A stretch of 64,000 bases of DNA, from the NCBI RefSeq assembly GCF_037963145.1, contig NZ_CP150144.1, forward strand, positions 3,410,001 through 3,474,000. The letters are read 5' to 3'. Positions 18,683-27,577 of this stretch are shown piece by piece (the stretch's first letter is position 1; every line of letters begins with the position of its first letter). The notes under the pieces were generated by a model. That model was not told where the DNA came from. It did not search any database and saw nothing but the letters and a program-made list of their open reading frames with translations. A program made the translations under genes and the position numbers. The DNA is from Oceanobacillus sp. FSL K6-2867 (GTDB lineage Bacteria; Bacillota; Bacilli; Bacillales; Amphibacillaceae).

Positions 18683-18940
18683 TTACTTTTTGAATTTGCT
18701 CCCCCTGCTTTTTGCCCTAAGCTTTGCCATTAAATCAGACGATTGTTGTGCTAAAGCTTCTGTGTTAGATGTATCAATTCCTTTTATGTTGTATGTAGTT
18801 TGATTTTTTTCAACAGTAAATACGGTTTCGATTTTACTGCCTTTCGGAAGCGCACTTCGGTTTACAATATATTCTTCCTTCATTTCTTCAATTAAAATAA
18901 CTGCCTTGTCTCCTTCAAATCGATCTAGTATTCCTTTCAT
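18683..18940 (-). CDS. DUF3006 family protein
   Basis: 85 residues. The first half (GILDRFEGDKAVILIEE, then YIVNRSALP) is the DUF3006 core, a small beta-rich domain found next to ComEC-type metallo-beta-lactamases in Firmicutes. The C-terminal half is charged, with an SRGSKFKK end. It lies 15 bases after the secreted MBL gene on the same strand, so the pair is one unit. Molecular function is unknown. The start ATG follows AAGGAGG (minus strand). Confidence 0.82.
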   Translation of the reverse strand: MKGILDRFEGDKAVILIEEMKEEYIVNRSALPKGSKIETVFTVEKNQTTYNIKGIDTSNTEALAQQSSDLMAKLRAKSRGSKFKK

Positions 18941-18955
18941 GTGAAAGCCTCCTTG

Positions 18956-20164
18956 TTAATCTAAGCAAGCTAAACTTTGATCCTGTATATCTGTCATTCT
19001 AGCTGGCCCTATTCCTTGAATACGCGTTAAGTCGTTTAATGTATCATATGGTCTTAAATCGATTAATTCAGCAGCTCGCTCAGGGCCAATGTGAATAATT
19101 GCTTGAATATCTACGGCATTTGCAGTATTAATATTGACACAGGAATTGTCAGCTATTCGGTCTTCTCCATCGTCATTTTTATCCGCGTTATGATTTGAAT
19201 TATTTGGTATATCGGAATTAGATGCCGGCTTCTCTTTGTTTGTTTCGATACGATAGTTTTCTCCATCCGAACTGACAATGATTGTTCCGTCTTTATCGGT
19301 TCCATACAGTTTTATTCCTGCATTCTTGATGTATGAGACTACGTCCTCACTCGGATGTCCATAGCTATTGTTAACACCTGCACTATAGATTGCAATTTCT
19401 GGATCAACTGCATTTATAAAAGCAGGGTCACTCGATGTATTTGAACCGTGATGACCGAGGTGAAGAATATCCGCCCCTATATCGATTCCGCTGTTTATGA
19501 TGTTATGTTCGTCACTTCTTCCTGCATCACCTGTAAATAAAAACTTCGTGCTGCCATATGTGAGCAGTAATGAAATGGATTCTTCATTTGACTTTCCAGT
19601 AATTGTATCTGGGTAAAGAACGGTAATATCAAGAGGGCCAATTTCATATTCTTCCCCTGTTCTAGGCTCATGGTAATCGGCATCACTATTAATAACAGCT
19701 TCGACACCACTCCTGAAGGTTTCAGATGAACTTTCATTTCCAGACATCCAAACCTCACCAACATCAAAACTTTGAACAACATCAGCTAATTGACCGATGT
19801 GATCAGCATCCGGATGACTGACAACGATAAGGGCAATTGCAGAGACATCCTGTGCCATTAGATAATTTACGACCTCATCACCTTTCCAATCACCTGTATC
19901 AAAAAGGATGGTATACGACTTTTCCGCATCCGAATAGCGGAAAAGTGTGGCATCTGCTTGGCCTACATCCATGTAATGAACTTCTAAATCGGAGTGGGGA
20001 GAGGGTTTATCTGGTTCTGAAACATCGCTATTATCTGCAATCGAAGTAGATTGATCATCATGTGCACGATCTGCAATGGATGATGGATCTGTCTGATTAC
20101 TAGTCTGCCCACAAGCAGTTAAAAAGATGATGAAAATCAAAGTTAGTAAAAATCTTCTATTCAA
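18956..20164 (-). CDS. Secreted ComEC-like metallo-beta-lactamase lipoprotein with helix-hairpin-helix tail
   Basis: 402 residues in three parts. First is a lipoprotein signal (FLTAC, Cys18) and an acidic, serine-rich linker. Next, at about residues 60-300, comes an MBL domain like the soluble part of ComEC: YMDVGQADATLF, metal site SHPDADHIG (His117, Asp119, Asp121, His122), LFTGDAG and LHLGHHGSNTS. Last is a ComEA-like helix-hairpin-helix (VNINTANAVDIQAI and IQGIGPARMTDI) at about 340-402. The combination suggests a surface nuclease or DNA-binding hydrolase. That is inference. Start is TTG after GGGGGTT. It is co-transcribed with the DUF3006 gene and divergent from a second DUF3006 gene. 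Confidence 0.87.
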   Translation of the reverse strand: MNRRFLLTLIFIIFLTACGQTSNQTDPSSIADRAHDDQSTSIADNSDVSEPDKPSPHSDLEVHYMDVGQADATLFRYSDAEKSYTILFDTGDWKGDEVVNYLMAQDVSAIALIVVSHPDADHIGQLADVVQSFDVGEVWMSGNESSSETFRSGVEAVINSDADYHEPRTGEEYEIGPLDITVLYPDTITGKSNEESISLLLTYGSTKFLFTGDAGRSDEHNIINSGIDIGADILHLGHHGSNTSSDPAFINAVDPEIAIYSAGVNNSYGHPSEDVVSYIKNAGIKLYGTDKDGTIIVSSDGENYRIETNKEKPASNSDIPNNSNHNADKNDDGEDRIADNSCVNINTANAVDIQAIIHIGPERAAELIDLRPYDTLNDLTRIQGIGPARMTDIQDQSLACLD

Positions 20165-20297
20165 TTGTTAACCCCCAAAAAGTATTTTCTCAAGTAAGGG
20201 TATCAAATAGAAGCAAGGAAATCTATGAAACTTTATCCAAAATAGTTGGCATGTGTTATTTGGACGTGAAAAAATACTATAGGCGGTGTGGCTAAAA

Positions 20298-20570
20298 ATG
20301 ACACTTAATCTTAATCGTAAAAAGATGCATTGCATTGTTGCCTTGCTATTCATATGTGGATTTATTGTATATGTAGTGGCAAGCAATCATTATTATGAGG
20401 AAAAAGGGAGGAAGTTTATCGGAGTAATCGATCGATTTGAAAATAATCAAGCTGTCATATTAATTGAGGAATTAGGAGAAGAAATAATTGTCAACAGAAA
20501 GCTTTTGCCATCTGAAATCGAAGCCAACATGTGGCTCCGATTTGAAATTTATTCTGATATTAAGAAATGA
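20298..20570 (+). CDS. Membrane-anchored DUF3006 family protein
   Basis: About 90 residues. A single N-terminal transmembrane helix (IVALLFICGFIVYVVAS) precedes a DUF3006 core with the same DRFE...AVILIEE...IVNR..LP pattern as the gene at 18683. The two are therefore paralogues flanking the secreted MBL. Start ATG 20298 has AGGCGGTG about 9 bases upstream; an in-frame ATG 12 bases earlier would overlap that site. Probably displayed outside, with the MBL. Confidence 0.75.
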   Translation: MTLNLNRKKMHCIVALLFICGFIVYVVASNHYYEEKGRKFIGVIDRFENNQAVILIEELGEEIIVNRKLLPSEIEANMWLRFEIYSDIKK

Positions 20571-20590
20571 TGTCGATGAATATATGGAAA

Positions 20591-21391
20591 TCAAGCAAGT
20601 AAAGCACCTATAGCTCCAGCATAGGCTCCTTTATCAAGAAAGATTGCCTTATAGGATAGCTTGTCCTGAAAACTGCTTAATACATTTTTTAATGGTCTGT
20701 TGCCATTCAGCGCACTGCCAATAAAGACAATCTTATGGATATTTTTGTGTAATGCAAGTTGACCAGCGAGTGATATTGTAATTTCTCCTACTAATTGAAT
20801 AAGTGCAGCCATATGATCTGCTTTTTCTGATGTTTTATGGTGATTGACTTTACCAAAATTAGCTGCAGTAAGATCCCAAAAAATAGGCGGCTCATTTGGT
20901 TCATAAATATCCCTCACTAATAAATCACTGTTTTCATGGTTCCCTTTTTCAGCTAAAGCAATCAGTTCTTGAAATGTACTTTTTCCTGTAATTATTGAAC
21001 CTAGCCCCATCAATGTACCCCCACTAACACCACTTCCAGATAGTCGCTCAATTTTATGATGGGCTACATGAAAAATCGATGTGCCCGTACCGATATTCAC
21101 AACAAGATAATCTTTTTTACTTGGTTGCTTTTCTATGTTCATTAAATAACGTGTACCCTCAAGAAGGGATTGGAATTCATCTATAAAATGGGCTTTTTGG
21201 CTTGGCAGGTTCGGAATTAAATTATTTTTTCCTCCAGTTACATGTAATACAGCACCAGGAGAAATAAACTTTAACCATTGCAGCAGCTCATTTTTTTCCT
21301 GAATAGAATATGTCTTAACATGAAGCTTGCCATGTTCTTCATAGGCTATTTTTATTAACGTTCCTCCAGCATCAATTCCGATTTTTTCCAT
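20591..21391 (-). CDS. coaW: Type II pantothenate kinase
   Basis: 266 residues of the eukaryote-like type II kinase seen in staphylococci and some Bacillaceae. It phosphorylates pantothenate, the first step of CoA synthesis. Visible parts are the N-terminal phosphate loop IGIDAGGTLIKIAY, VVNIGTGTSIFHV, SGSGVSGGTLMGLGSI and FIGSALNGN near the C-terminus. Type II kinases of this kind are not inhibited by CoA in S. aureus. ATG 21391 with GTGAGGGA upstream is preferred over GTG 21406. The panBCD-panE cluster at 31-34 kb supplies its substrate. Confidence 0.88.
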   Translation of the reverse strand: MEKIGIDAGGTLIKIAYEEHGKLHVKTYSIQEKNELLQWLKFISPGAVLHVTGGKNNLIPNLPSQKAHFIDEFQSLLEGTRYLMNIEKQPSKKDYLVVNIGTGTSIFHVAHHKIERLSGSGVSGGTLMGLGSIITGKSTFQELIALAEKGNHENSDLLVRDIYEPNEPPIFWDLTAANFGKVNHHKTSEKADHMAALIQLVGEITISLAGQLALHKNIHKIVFIGSALNGNRPLKNVLSSFQDKLSYKAIFLDKGAYAGAIGALLA

Positions 21392-21906
21392 CGTATAATC
21401 CCTCACTTTGTCCTTTATTTACTTTCTACTAGCATACCTTAAACGATTATTTTTGAAAAATGAGCGTTTCGTATGAAAACAACAAAACTGGATTACCTAA
21501 TCAATCAGGTATTGCTCCAGCGAAACTTCTTTCACCCCTGCACGTTACTAACCAGAGGCTTCTGCTTTTTAAGAATTACAATTTCTCCATTAGACAATTC
21601 ATGCATAAACATTTTGTATGAAATTTACTTTGATTGTTTTATTTGGCGGGACTTTCGCTAAAACTTGTAGCATAATGGTATGAATAAAAAATTGAAACCT
21701 ATTGCGACTGTTTAACGTAATAGTATAATAGTAGGAGAGAACATCTATTAAATGATTTCCTTTCGGGATTTTACTATGCATTAACGGTGAAAAAAATGGA
21801 TAGCAGGGAGAATACCGTAAATTCCTGAATCTGTTTTACTAAGAATCAGGCAGGGGGAAGAGCCCCGAATTGAATGAAGTTTCACTTTATATAGGAGTTG
21901 ATGGAT
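21392..21906. other. Intergenic region upstream of xpaC-telA
   Basis: About 500 bases between coaW and xpaC. A sigma-A-like promoter is present at 21702-21729 (listed separately). On the minus strand near 21530-21600 a short open run (MHELSNGEIVILKKQK) is too short to call. Nothing else recognised. Confidence 0.4.
21702..21729 (+). promoter_or_regulatory. Probable sigma-A promoter of xpaC-telA
   Basis: TTGCGA at 21702-21707, a 16-base spacer and TATAAT at 21724-21729. It lies about 175 bases before the xpaC start, leaving a long leader. Confidence 0.5.
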
Positions 21907-22551
21907 TTGAGGGCGTTTTTACAGTTTATAATCCAATCCATGCTTGGTTTTACTGGTATTGTATTGGCTTGGCTTGTTAGCTTTTTTGCGTTTAGTCAAA
22001 CATTATTGATATCAAGTCTGATTGCAGCAGGGGGAGGTATTGTATGTTTCATTACTACCAAGCAAATCTTAGATTATCGGTATGTGAAAAAGAATGGGTT
22101 AACAAGAAGAGAATATAAATTCATTGAATCAAATTTAAAAGAAGCAAAGCAAAAGGTCTCCCGTTTGCAAAAAGCATTATTTCGTGTTCGAACACTGCAG
22201 GATGCTAAACGGAATTTGGAAATTGCACGTACAGCACAAAAAATATATGTAAATGCAAAGCGGGATCCAAACCGTTTCTATCAAGCGGAAGGATTCTTTT
22301 ATAATCATTTGGACTCTCTTGTTGAACTCGCAGAAAAGTATGCTTTTTTGGCAGCACAGCCAGCCAAAACACGAGAGATGGAAACCTCGCTGAGAGAAAC
22401 ACGCCAAACAATTTCGACGCTCGGCGAAACGATAAAAAAAGATTTGCATGTTATGCTAAATGATGATATGGATACGTTACATTTCGAACTTGATGTTGCA
22501 AAGCAGTCCATTCATCGAATGAATAAGAACAGCAAGGGGATGATGAAATGA
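21907..22551 (+). CDS. xpaC: XpaC-like membrane protein
   Basis: About 215 residues with two N-terminal transmembrane helices ([16 protein letters not shown] and a second [15 protein letters not shown]) and a long helical cytoplasmic region rich in K, E and R. This matches the XpaC family, named in B. subtilis for 5-bromo-4-chloroindolyl phosphate hydrolysis; its real role is linked to its constant partner TelA. Start is uncertain: AGGAG at 21893-21897 is 9 bases before TTG 21907 but only 3 before ATG 21901. It overlaps telA by 4 bases (ATGA). Confidence 0.83.
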   Translation: MRAFLQFIIQSMLGFTGIVLAWLVSFFAFSQTLLISSLIAAGGGIVCFITTKQILDYRYVKKNGLTRREYKFIESNLKEAKQKVSRLQKALFRVRTLQDAKRNLEIARTAQKIYVNAKRDPNRFYQAEGFFYNHLDSLVELAEKYAFLAAQPAKTREMETSLRETRQTISTLGETIKKDLHVMLNDDMDTLHFELDVAKQSIHRMNKNSKGMMK

Positions 22552-23714
22552 GTGAACATAATCAACAAAAGCCTTCACAAGCAATCGATGATATATTAGC
22601 AAATCCATTTGGGAGTGAGCCAACACATCCATCATCAGATTCATTATCATTTCAAGATACAGATAAACCTGAGAAATTGATCCATACATTATCGAAAGAA
22701 AATCAAGAACGGGCAATCCAATTGGCAGAACAGATTGATCCGAATAATAACGGTTCGATTGCACAATATGGAACAGAAGCACAATCAAAACTATTAAATT
22801 TTTCGCACGGCATGCTGGAACATGTGCAAAAACAGGATATTGGCGAAATTGGTTCCATTTTAAGTGATTTAATGAAGAAACTTGAGCAAGTTAACCCGGA
22901 CGAGCTGCGTCCGGAAAAACGTGGTTTGCTTTCTCGTATGTTTGGCAAAATATCTGGTACGGTTAATGAGATACTTTCAAAGTATCAGAAGACAGGTGCA
23001 CAAATCGATCGGATCCGAGTGAAGCTGGACCGCAGCAAAGATGCATTGATTACAGATAACGGCATGCTGGAACAGCTATTTGATCAAAATAGAGATTATT
23101 ATGATGCATTGAATATTTATATTGCTGCTGGTGAAGTGAAGCTTGAAGAAATGGAAACGAAATTAATTCCTGAAGTAAAGCGAAAAGCAGAGATTAGTCA
23201 AAGTCAAATGGATTTTCAAAAGGTGAACGATCTTATGCAATTTGCTGATCGTTTGGCGAAACGGACGCATGATTTGAAATTAAGCAGACAAATTACGATG
23301 CAAACTGCTCCACAAATCCGATTGATTCAAAATATAAATCAAGCACTTGTTGAAAAAATTCAATCGTCTATTTTAACAGCTATTCCGTTATGGAAAAATC
23401 AAGTTGCGATTGCATTAACGCTTTTACGTCAGCGCAATGCGGTAGAAGCGCAAAAGCAAGTATCGAAAACAACAAATGAATTATTGCTTAAAAACGCGGA
23501 AATGTTAAAAACAAATACAATTGAAACGGCAAAAGAGAATGAACGCGGGCTTGTTGATATTGATACATTAAAGCAGACACAGGAGCATTTAGTTTCTACA
23601 ATCGAGGAAACAATTCAAATTCAAACTGAGGGACGTACGAAACGTAATCAAGCAGAGCAAGAGCTGATTGGCATGGAGGAAGAATTAAAGCAGAAGTTGT
23701 TAGAATTACGATAA
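22548..23714 (+). CDS. telA: TelA family toxic-anion resistance protein
   Basis: 388 residues, all cytoplasmic and predominantly coiled. The TelA/KlaA signature is present through the middle: [54 protein letters not shown] and a [24 protein letters not shown] stretch near residue 260. Family members are connected to tellurite and cell-envelope stress, with unknown biochemistry. It is translationally coupled to xpaC. B. subtilis has the same pair (yceH relative). Confidence 0.9.
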   Translation: MSEHNQQKPSQAIDDILANPFGSEPTHPSSDSLSFQDTDKPEKLIHTLSKENQERAIQLAEQIDPNNNGSIAQYGTEAQSKLLNFSHGMLEHVQKQDIGEIGSILSDLMKKLEQVNPDELRPEKRGLLSRMFGKISGTVNEILSKYQKTGAQIDRIRVKLDRSKDALITDNGMLEQLFDQNRDYYDALNIYIAAGEVKLEEMETKLIPEVKRKAEISQSQMDFQKVNDLMQFADRLAKRTHDLKLSRQITMQTAPQIRLIQNINQALVEKIQSSILTAIPLWKNQVAIALTLLRQRNAVEAQKQVSKTTNELLLKNAEMLKTNTIETAKENERGLVDIDTLKQTQEHLVSTIEETIQIQTEGRTKRNQAEQELIGMEEELKQKLLELR

Positions 23715-23737
23715 GCACAATTATAATTTCTTAAAAT

Positions 23738-23771
23738 AAAGCTGTTGGTTTTAATTAAAATCAACAGCTTT
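23738..23771 (+). terminator. Bidirectional terminator after telA
   Basis: AAAGCTGTTGGTTTT pairs with AAAATCAACAGCTTT around a 4-base loop, with one G-T pair. It sits between convergent telA and the GbsR-type gene. Confidence 0.82.
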
Positions 23772-23820
23772 GGCTTGTTAAAAATAGGATGTTTCTTTAG
23801 AAAACCGTTTTAGTTGCTGA

Positions 23821-24369
23821 TTATTTCTCTTTAGGGACATGATTAAAAACTTCACCACTATCAAAGAACTCAACTAAACGATTAAGCCAGTCAAAATAGT
23901 TTAGCCATTCTTTCGTTTCATTCAGCAGGTCGTTAATTTTAGCTTCTGTTTCTTCATCTATTGTTTCATTTTCAAGAAGATTTGCTAATTCGGCTGATAA
24001 CTTTTTACCTACTAACTTATTGCGTTTAATTACACGCTGCCAGCCGGATGTGAATAAAGAAATAAAGGTTTGGTAATAATCCTGCTCCACATTATAAATG
24101 TCTTTTCGAACACCTTTTTCAAATACCTTCTCAGCAATATTATGATCTACCATTTCACGAACAACCTGGCTCATTCTTGTTTTGCTCATTCCGGTAGCTT
24201 CTGATAGCTCGTCCAATGTCATTGGATTTCGATTAATATAAATAATGCCCAGCACCCTGCCGACAGTTGCAGAAATACCATACATCCGCATATTATCCGC
24301 AATGTTTTCAATAAATTTATCTTCAATTTGCATCAATTTTAAAGATGCTTGCTCTTGCAATGGCCTCAC
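23821..24369 (-). CDS. GbsR/OpcR-type transcriptional repressor
   Basis: About 182 residues. A MarR-like winged helix: YGISATVGRVLGIIYI, MTLDELSEATGMSKTRMSQVVREM as recognition helix and VFEKGVRKDIYNVEQDYY as wing, followed by a helical dimerisation tail. It belongs to the GbsR family that controls choline/glycine-betaine synthesis and uptake genes in Bacillus. No such genes are near, so the target may be elsewhere. GTG 24369 is used as start; TTG 24360 after GGTGAGG is an equal possibility. Confidence 0.85.
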   Translation of the reverse strand: MRPLQEQASLKLMQIEDKFIENIADNMRMYGISATVGRVLGIIYINRNPMTLDELSEATGMSKTRMSQVVREMVDHNIAEKVFEKGVRKDIYNVEQDYYQTFISLFTSGWQRVIKRNKLVGKKLSAELANLLENETIDEETEAKINDLLNETKEWLNYFDWLNRLVEFFDSGEVFNHVPKEK

Positions 24370-24671
24370 CTACCAAATTTCAACTTTATGAAGTCACTTT
24401 ACCACAGAATGTAAAAAAGTTAAACTCTTATATTATAGCGTAAATAAGAGTAAATGTAAGAATTTAATCGAAAACTATAGCTTGTATTAATTCTAATCAT
24501 TATTATTTATAAAAATTATAAACTTTATTCAGTATATAAAATTTAAATTGCAAGAAATGATAGAAGTTTAATTTTATTTATATAATTTTCAATACTTATC
24601 GGATGTATACATGTTATTTCAGTTGGAAGCACCAGTTTTAAATTTCCTTTAACGAATAATTAGTTCAGAAG
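24370..24671. other. AT-rich intergenic region
   Basis: About 300 bases between the divergent repressor and ycsG genes. It is extremely AT-rich from about 24410 to 24600 and has no open frame of note. It must hold the repressor promoter. No inverted repeat clear enough to call an operator was found. Confidence 0.4.
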
Positions 24672-24699
24672 TTATCAAAAATATGTTTTGTGCTATAAT
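24672..24699 (+). promoter_or_regulatory. Possible sigma-A promoter of the ycsG-pxp operon
   Basis: TTATCA (24672-24677), 16-base spacer, TATAAT (24694-24699), 73 bases before the ycsG start. The -35 box is weak. Confidence 0.4.
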
Positions 24700-24772
24700 A
24701 ATAAAATCTTTCATTCATTTCATTCAATAATTGACAATCAACCTGTGGTATTTCAACAAGGAGAGTGACATC

Positions 24773-25999
24773 ATGACAGATAAAAATACAGGTCATCAAG
24801 TGATGACAGAGAAAGACAGGAAAAGCAGGAGAAACTCGTTAATTGGTGCTGCTTTTCTAATGGCGACTTCTGCGGTTGGACCAGGCTTTCTAACTCAAAC
24901 AGCGTATTTTACAGAAGCGCTATTGGCAAGTTTCGGTTTTGTTATTTTAGTTTCGATTATATTAGATATCGGTGCACAGCTTAATGTATGGAGAATTATT
25001 GCCGTTTCAAAAATGCGTGGTCAGGAGATTGCCAATGCAGTTTTGCCGGGGTTAGGATTTGCTGTAGCGTTATTTGTTGTAATTGGCGGGATAGCGTTTA
25101 ATATAGGAAATGTCGGTGGTGCAGGACTTGGAAGCAATGCTATGCTTGGAATCGATCCTAAAATTGGTGCTGTAATTACAGCAGGGATTGCTATTTTTAT
25201 ATTTTTATCAAAGGAAGCAGGAGCTGCAATGGACCAAGTTGTGAAATGGCTTGGGGCACTGCTTATTCTATTAATTGCTTATGTAATGTTTGTGAGTCAG
25301 CCACCGGTTGGGGAAGCAATTTATCGATCCTTTGTACCGTTGGAGCTTGATTTTTACGCGATTATCACAATTGTCGGTGGTACAGTTGGAGGATACATAA
25401 CATTTTCTGGTGGGCATCGTTTATTGGATGCGGGAATTTCAGGTAAGGAAAGTATTCCTGAAGTAAATCGAACATCCATCATGGGAATTATAATTGCTTC
25501 TGCTGTTCGGATTTTGTTATTTTTAGCAGTGCTTGGCGTTGTTTCAGCTGGTATATCCCTGGATCCGGATAATCCGGCTGCAACTGTATTTTTACATGCT
25601 GCAGGTGAATTCGGCTATCGTATGTTCGGGCTTGTGCTTTGGGTTGCAGCGATTACTTCCGTTATCGGTGCGGCATATACTTCCGTGTCATTTTTGCGGA
25701 CATTCCACGAAAAAATTGACCAATATTATCGCTATTGGATCATTGGGTTTATATTAGTATCAACTATTATTTTTATATTTATTGGTCAAGCTGCTACATT
25801 ACTTGTATTTGCTGGTGCTGTAAATGGTTTAATTTTGCCATTGACCTTAGGGTCTATCCTGCTTGCTGCACATAATACAAGAATTGTCGGAGATTATAAA
25901 CATCCTGTATGGTTGACGGTTTTTGGTATAATTATAGTTGTATTGACAACATTTCTTGGGGTTAGAACGCTGTTTCAAACAATACCGCAACTGTTCTAA
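24773..25999 (+). CDS. ycsG: Nramp-family transporter YcsG
   Basis: 408 residues with about eleven transmembrane helices. It resembles B. subtilis YcsG, a divergent Nramp relative: GPGFLTQTAYFTEALLASFG stands where metal-transporting Nramp proteins have the DPGN motif, so the metal ligand set is not conserved. Given its constant place before pxpBAC and ycsI, uptake of 5-oxoproline or a related organic acid is the better guess. The ATG at 24773 follows AAGGAGAGTGA; an upstream in-frame ATG at 24731 has no ribosome site. Confidence 0.87.
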   Translation: MTDKNTGHQVMTEKDRKSRRNSLIGAAFLMATSAVGPGFLTQTAYFTEALLASFGFVILVSIILDIGAQLNVWRIIAVSKMRGQEIANAVLPGLGFAVALFVVIGGIAFNIGNVGGAGLGSNAMLGIDPKIGAVITAGIAIFIFLSKEAGAAMDQVVKWLGALLILLIAYVMFVSQPPVGEAIYRSFVPLELDFYAIITIVGGTVGGYITFSGGHRLLDAGISGKESIPEVNRTSIMGIIIASAVRILLFLAVLGVVSAGISLDPDNPAATVFLHAAGEFGYRMFGLVLWVAAITSVIGAAYTSVSFLRTFHEKIDQYYRYWIIGFILVSTIIFIFIGQAATLLVFAGAVNGLILPLTLGSILLAAHNTRIVGDYKHPVWLTVFGIIIVVLTTFLGVRTLFQTIPQLF

Positions 26000-26075
26000 T
26001 AGCGTAATAGTATTCTTATGATATAACTTCGTTTAATATATTATAGTAATGATTAATTTTAATGGTGGGATACGT

Positions 26076-26798
26076 ATGTTTCAAATAAGTGCTTTTGGGG
26101 ATACAGGTTTACGGGTTCAATTTGGTGAACATATATCAAAAGAAATAAACCAACAAATTCGTAGCTTCTGTATGTTATTGGAGAAGGAAAAAATACCAGG
26201 TGTAATAGAGTGGATTCCAACGTACACAGCGGTTACTATCGTATATAATCCATATACGATTTTATATAAGGTATTGGTGGATCAAATAGAGAAGCTGCAG
26301 AACAGACTTTCTGATACGGAACTTCCACCTGCAGAAATCATGCATATTCCAGTTTGTTATGGAGGGGATAAGGGACCGGATTTAGCGGCAGTCGCCCGTT
26401 TCCATAACCTCGATGAATCAAAAGTGATTTCCGTCCATTCAGGTGCAGACTATTTAATTTATATGATGGGCTTTATCCCAGGGTTTGCTTATCTTGGGGG
26501 AATGTCAAATGAAATTGCAGTACCAAGATTAGAAAGTCCTCGTGCAGCAATTCCAGCTGGATCTGTAGGGATTGCAGGAGAACAGACTGGAATTTATCCA
26601 CTTGAATCTCCTGGTGGCTGGCAGATTATTGGAAGAACACCTGTGAAATTATATGATCCAAACGACTCGTCTCCAATTCTTTTACGAGCAGGTAATTATA
26701 TTCGTTTTATACCAATTGGTAAGGAAGAGTATAAAGTGATTGAGAAAGAAGTGAATGCAGGAACGTTTATTCCTTATGTGGAAACATTTATGGAGTAA
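26076..26798 (+). CDS. pxpB: 5-Oxoprolinase subunit PxpB
   Basis: About 240 residues. Carboxyltransferase-type domain (former KipI) with FGDTGLRVQFGEHIS at the N-terminus, the YLIYMMGFIPGFAYLGGM block and GSVGIAGEQTGIYPLESPGGWQIIGRTP. With PxpA and PxpC it hydrolyses 5-oxo-L-proline to glutamate using ATP. B. subtilis KipI was first described as an inhibitor of the sporulation kinase KinA. ATG 26076 after GGTGGGAT is chosen over ATG 26049. Confidence 0.92.
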   Translation: MFQISAFGDTGLRVQFGEHISKEINQQIRSFCMLLEKEKIPGVIEWIPTYTAVTIVYNPYTILYKVLVDQIEKLQNRLSDTELPPAEIMHIPVCYGGDKGPDLAAVARFHNLDESKVISVHSGADYLIYMMGFIPGFAYLGGMSNEIAVPRLESPRAAIPAGSVGIAGEQTGIYPLESPGGWQIIGRTPVKLYDPNDSSPILLRAGNYIRFIPIGKEEYKVIEKEVNAGTFIPYVETFME

Positions 26799-26812
26799 GG
26801 AGGTTTTAGGGC

Positions 26813-27577
26813 GTGACTTATTTTGTTGATGTAAACAGTGATTTAGGAGAAAGCTTTGGAGCTTATAAAATTGGCTCGGACGATTTAGTGATGAACTATA
26901 TTTCTTCTGCCAATATTGCGTGTGGGTTCCATGCGGGAGATTATAATGTAATGCAGCATTCGGTAAAAATGGCAGCAGAAAAGAAGGTGGGAATTGGTGC
27001 CCATCCAGGACTTCCGGATTTAATTGGATTTGGGCGCCGTCCTATGAAAATAGCCCCGCAAGAGATCTATAATCTCATTATTTATCAGGTTGGGGCACTC
27101 CAGGCTTTTGCCCGCTCTAATCACAATGAATTGAATCATGTGAAACCACACGGTGCATTATACAATATGGCTGTAAAAGATCCAGAAATTGCTCAAGCTA
27201 TTGCTGAAGCAGTTTATGCAATTGACCCAAATCTTATTTTGTTTGGACTTGCAGGAAGTGAGTTAGTGAAAGCCGGGAAAAAAACAGGTATACCTGTTGC
27301 TGAAGAGGTATTCGCTGATCGCACATATCAGCCGGATGGTTCACTAACCCCACGAACGCTTGCAAATGCAATGGTTGAAGATGCGACTGAGGCAGTAAGC
27401 CGTGTTATTCGAATGATAAAGGATGGAAAAGTAGAGGCGGTTGATGGCTCAGACATTACAATCAATGCAGATACCATCTGCATTCATGGAGACGAGCCAA
27501 AGTCCTTGGAGTTTGCAAAACGTTTATGTACAGTGTTAACAGAGAATGGAATTATTATAAAAAGAGTAGGGAAGTAA
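26813..27577 (+). CDS. pxpA: 5-Oxoprolinase subunit PxpA
   Basis: 254 residues of the LamB/YcsF family. Markers are VDVNSDLGESFG at the N-terminus, ANIACGFHAGDY, VGIGAHPGLPDLIGFGRR, HVKPHGALYN and CIHGDEP near the end, which carry the acidic and histidine residues of the active site. Catalytic partner of PxpBC. The start is GTG, preceded by AGGAGG. It sits between pxpB and pxpC. Confidence 0.94.
   Translation: MTYFVDVNSDLGESFGAYKIGSDDLVMNYISSANIACGFHAGDYNVMQHSVKMAAEKKVGIGAHPGLPDLIGFGRRPMKIAPQEIYNLIIYQVGALQAFARSNHNELNHVKPHGALYNMAVKDPEIAQAIAEAVYAIDPNLILFGLAGSELVKAGKKTGIPVAEEVFADRTYQPDGSLTPRTLANAMVEDATEAVSRVIRMIKDGKVEAVDGSDITINADTICIHGDEPKSLEFAKRLCTVLTENGIIIKRVGK

Noticed and set aside
23800..23816. 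Cre box near AGAAAACCGTTTTAG
   Set aside because: Four mismatches to the consensus, and it lies between convergent gene ends.
24710..24727. TTCATT words repeated before ycsG as a CRISPR-like or iteron array
   Set aside because: Only about three short imperfect copies, no spacers, no cas or replication gene.
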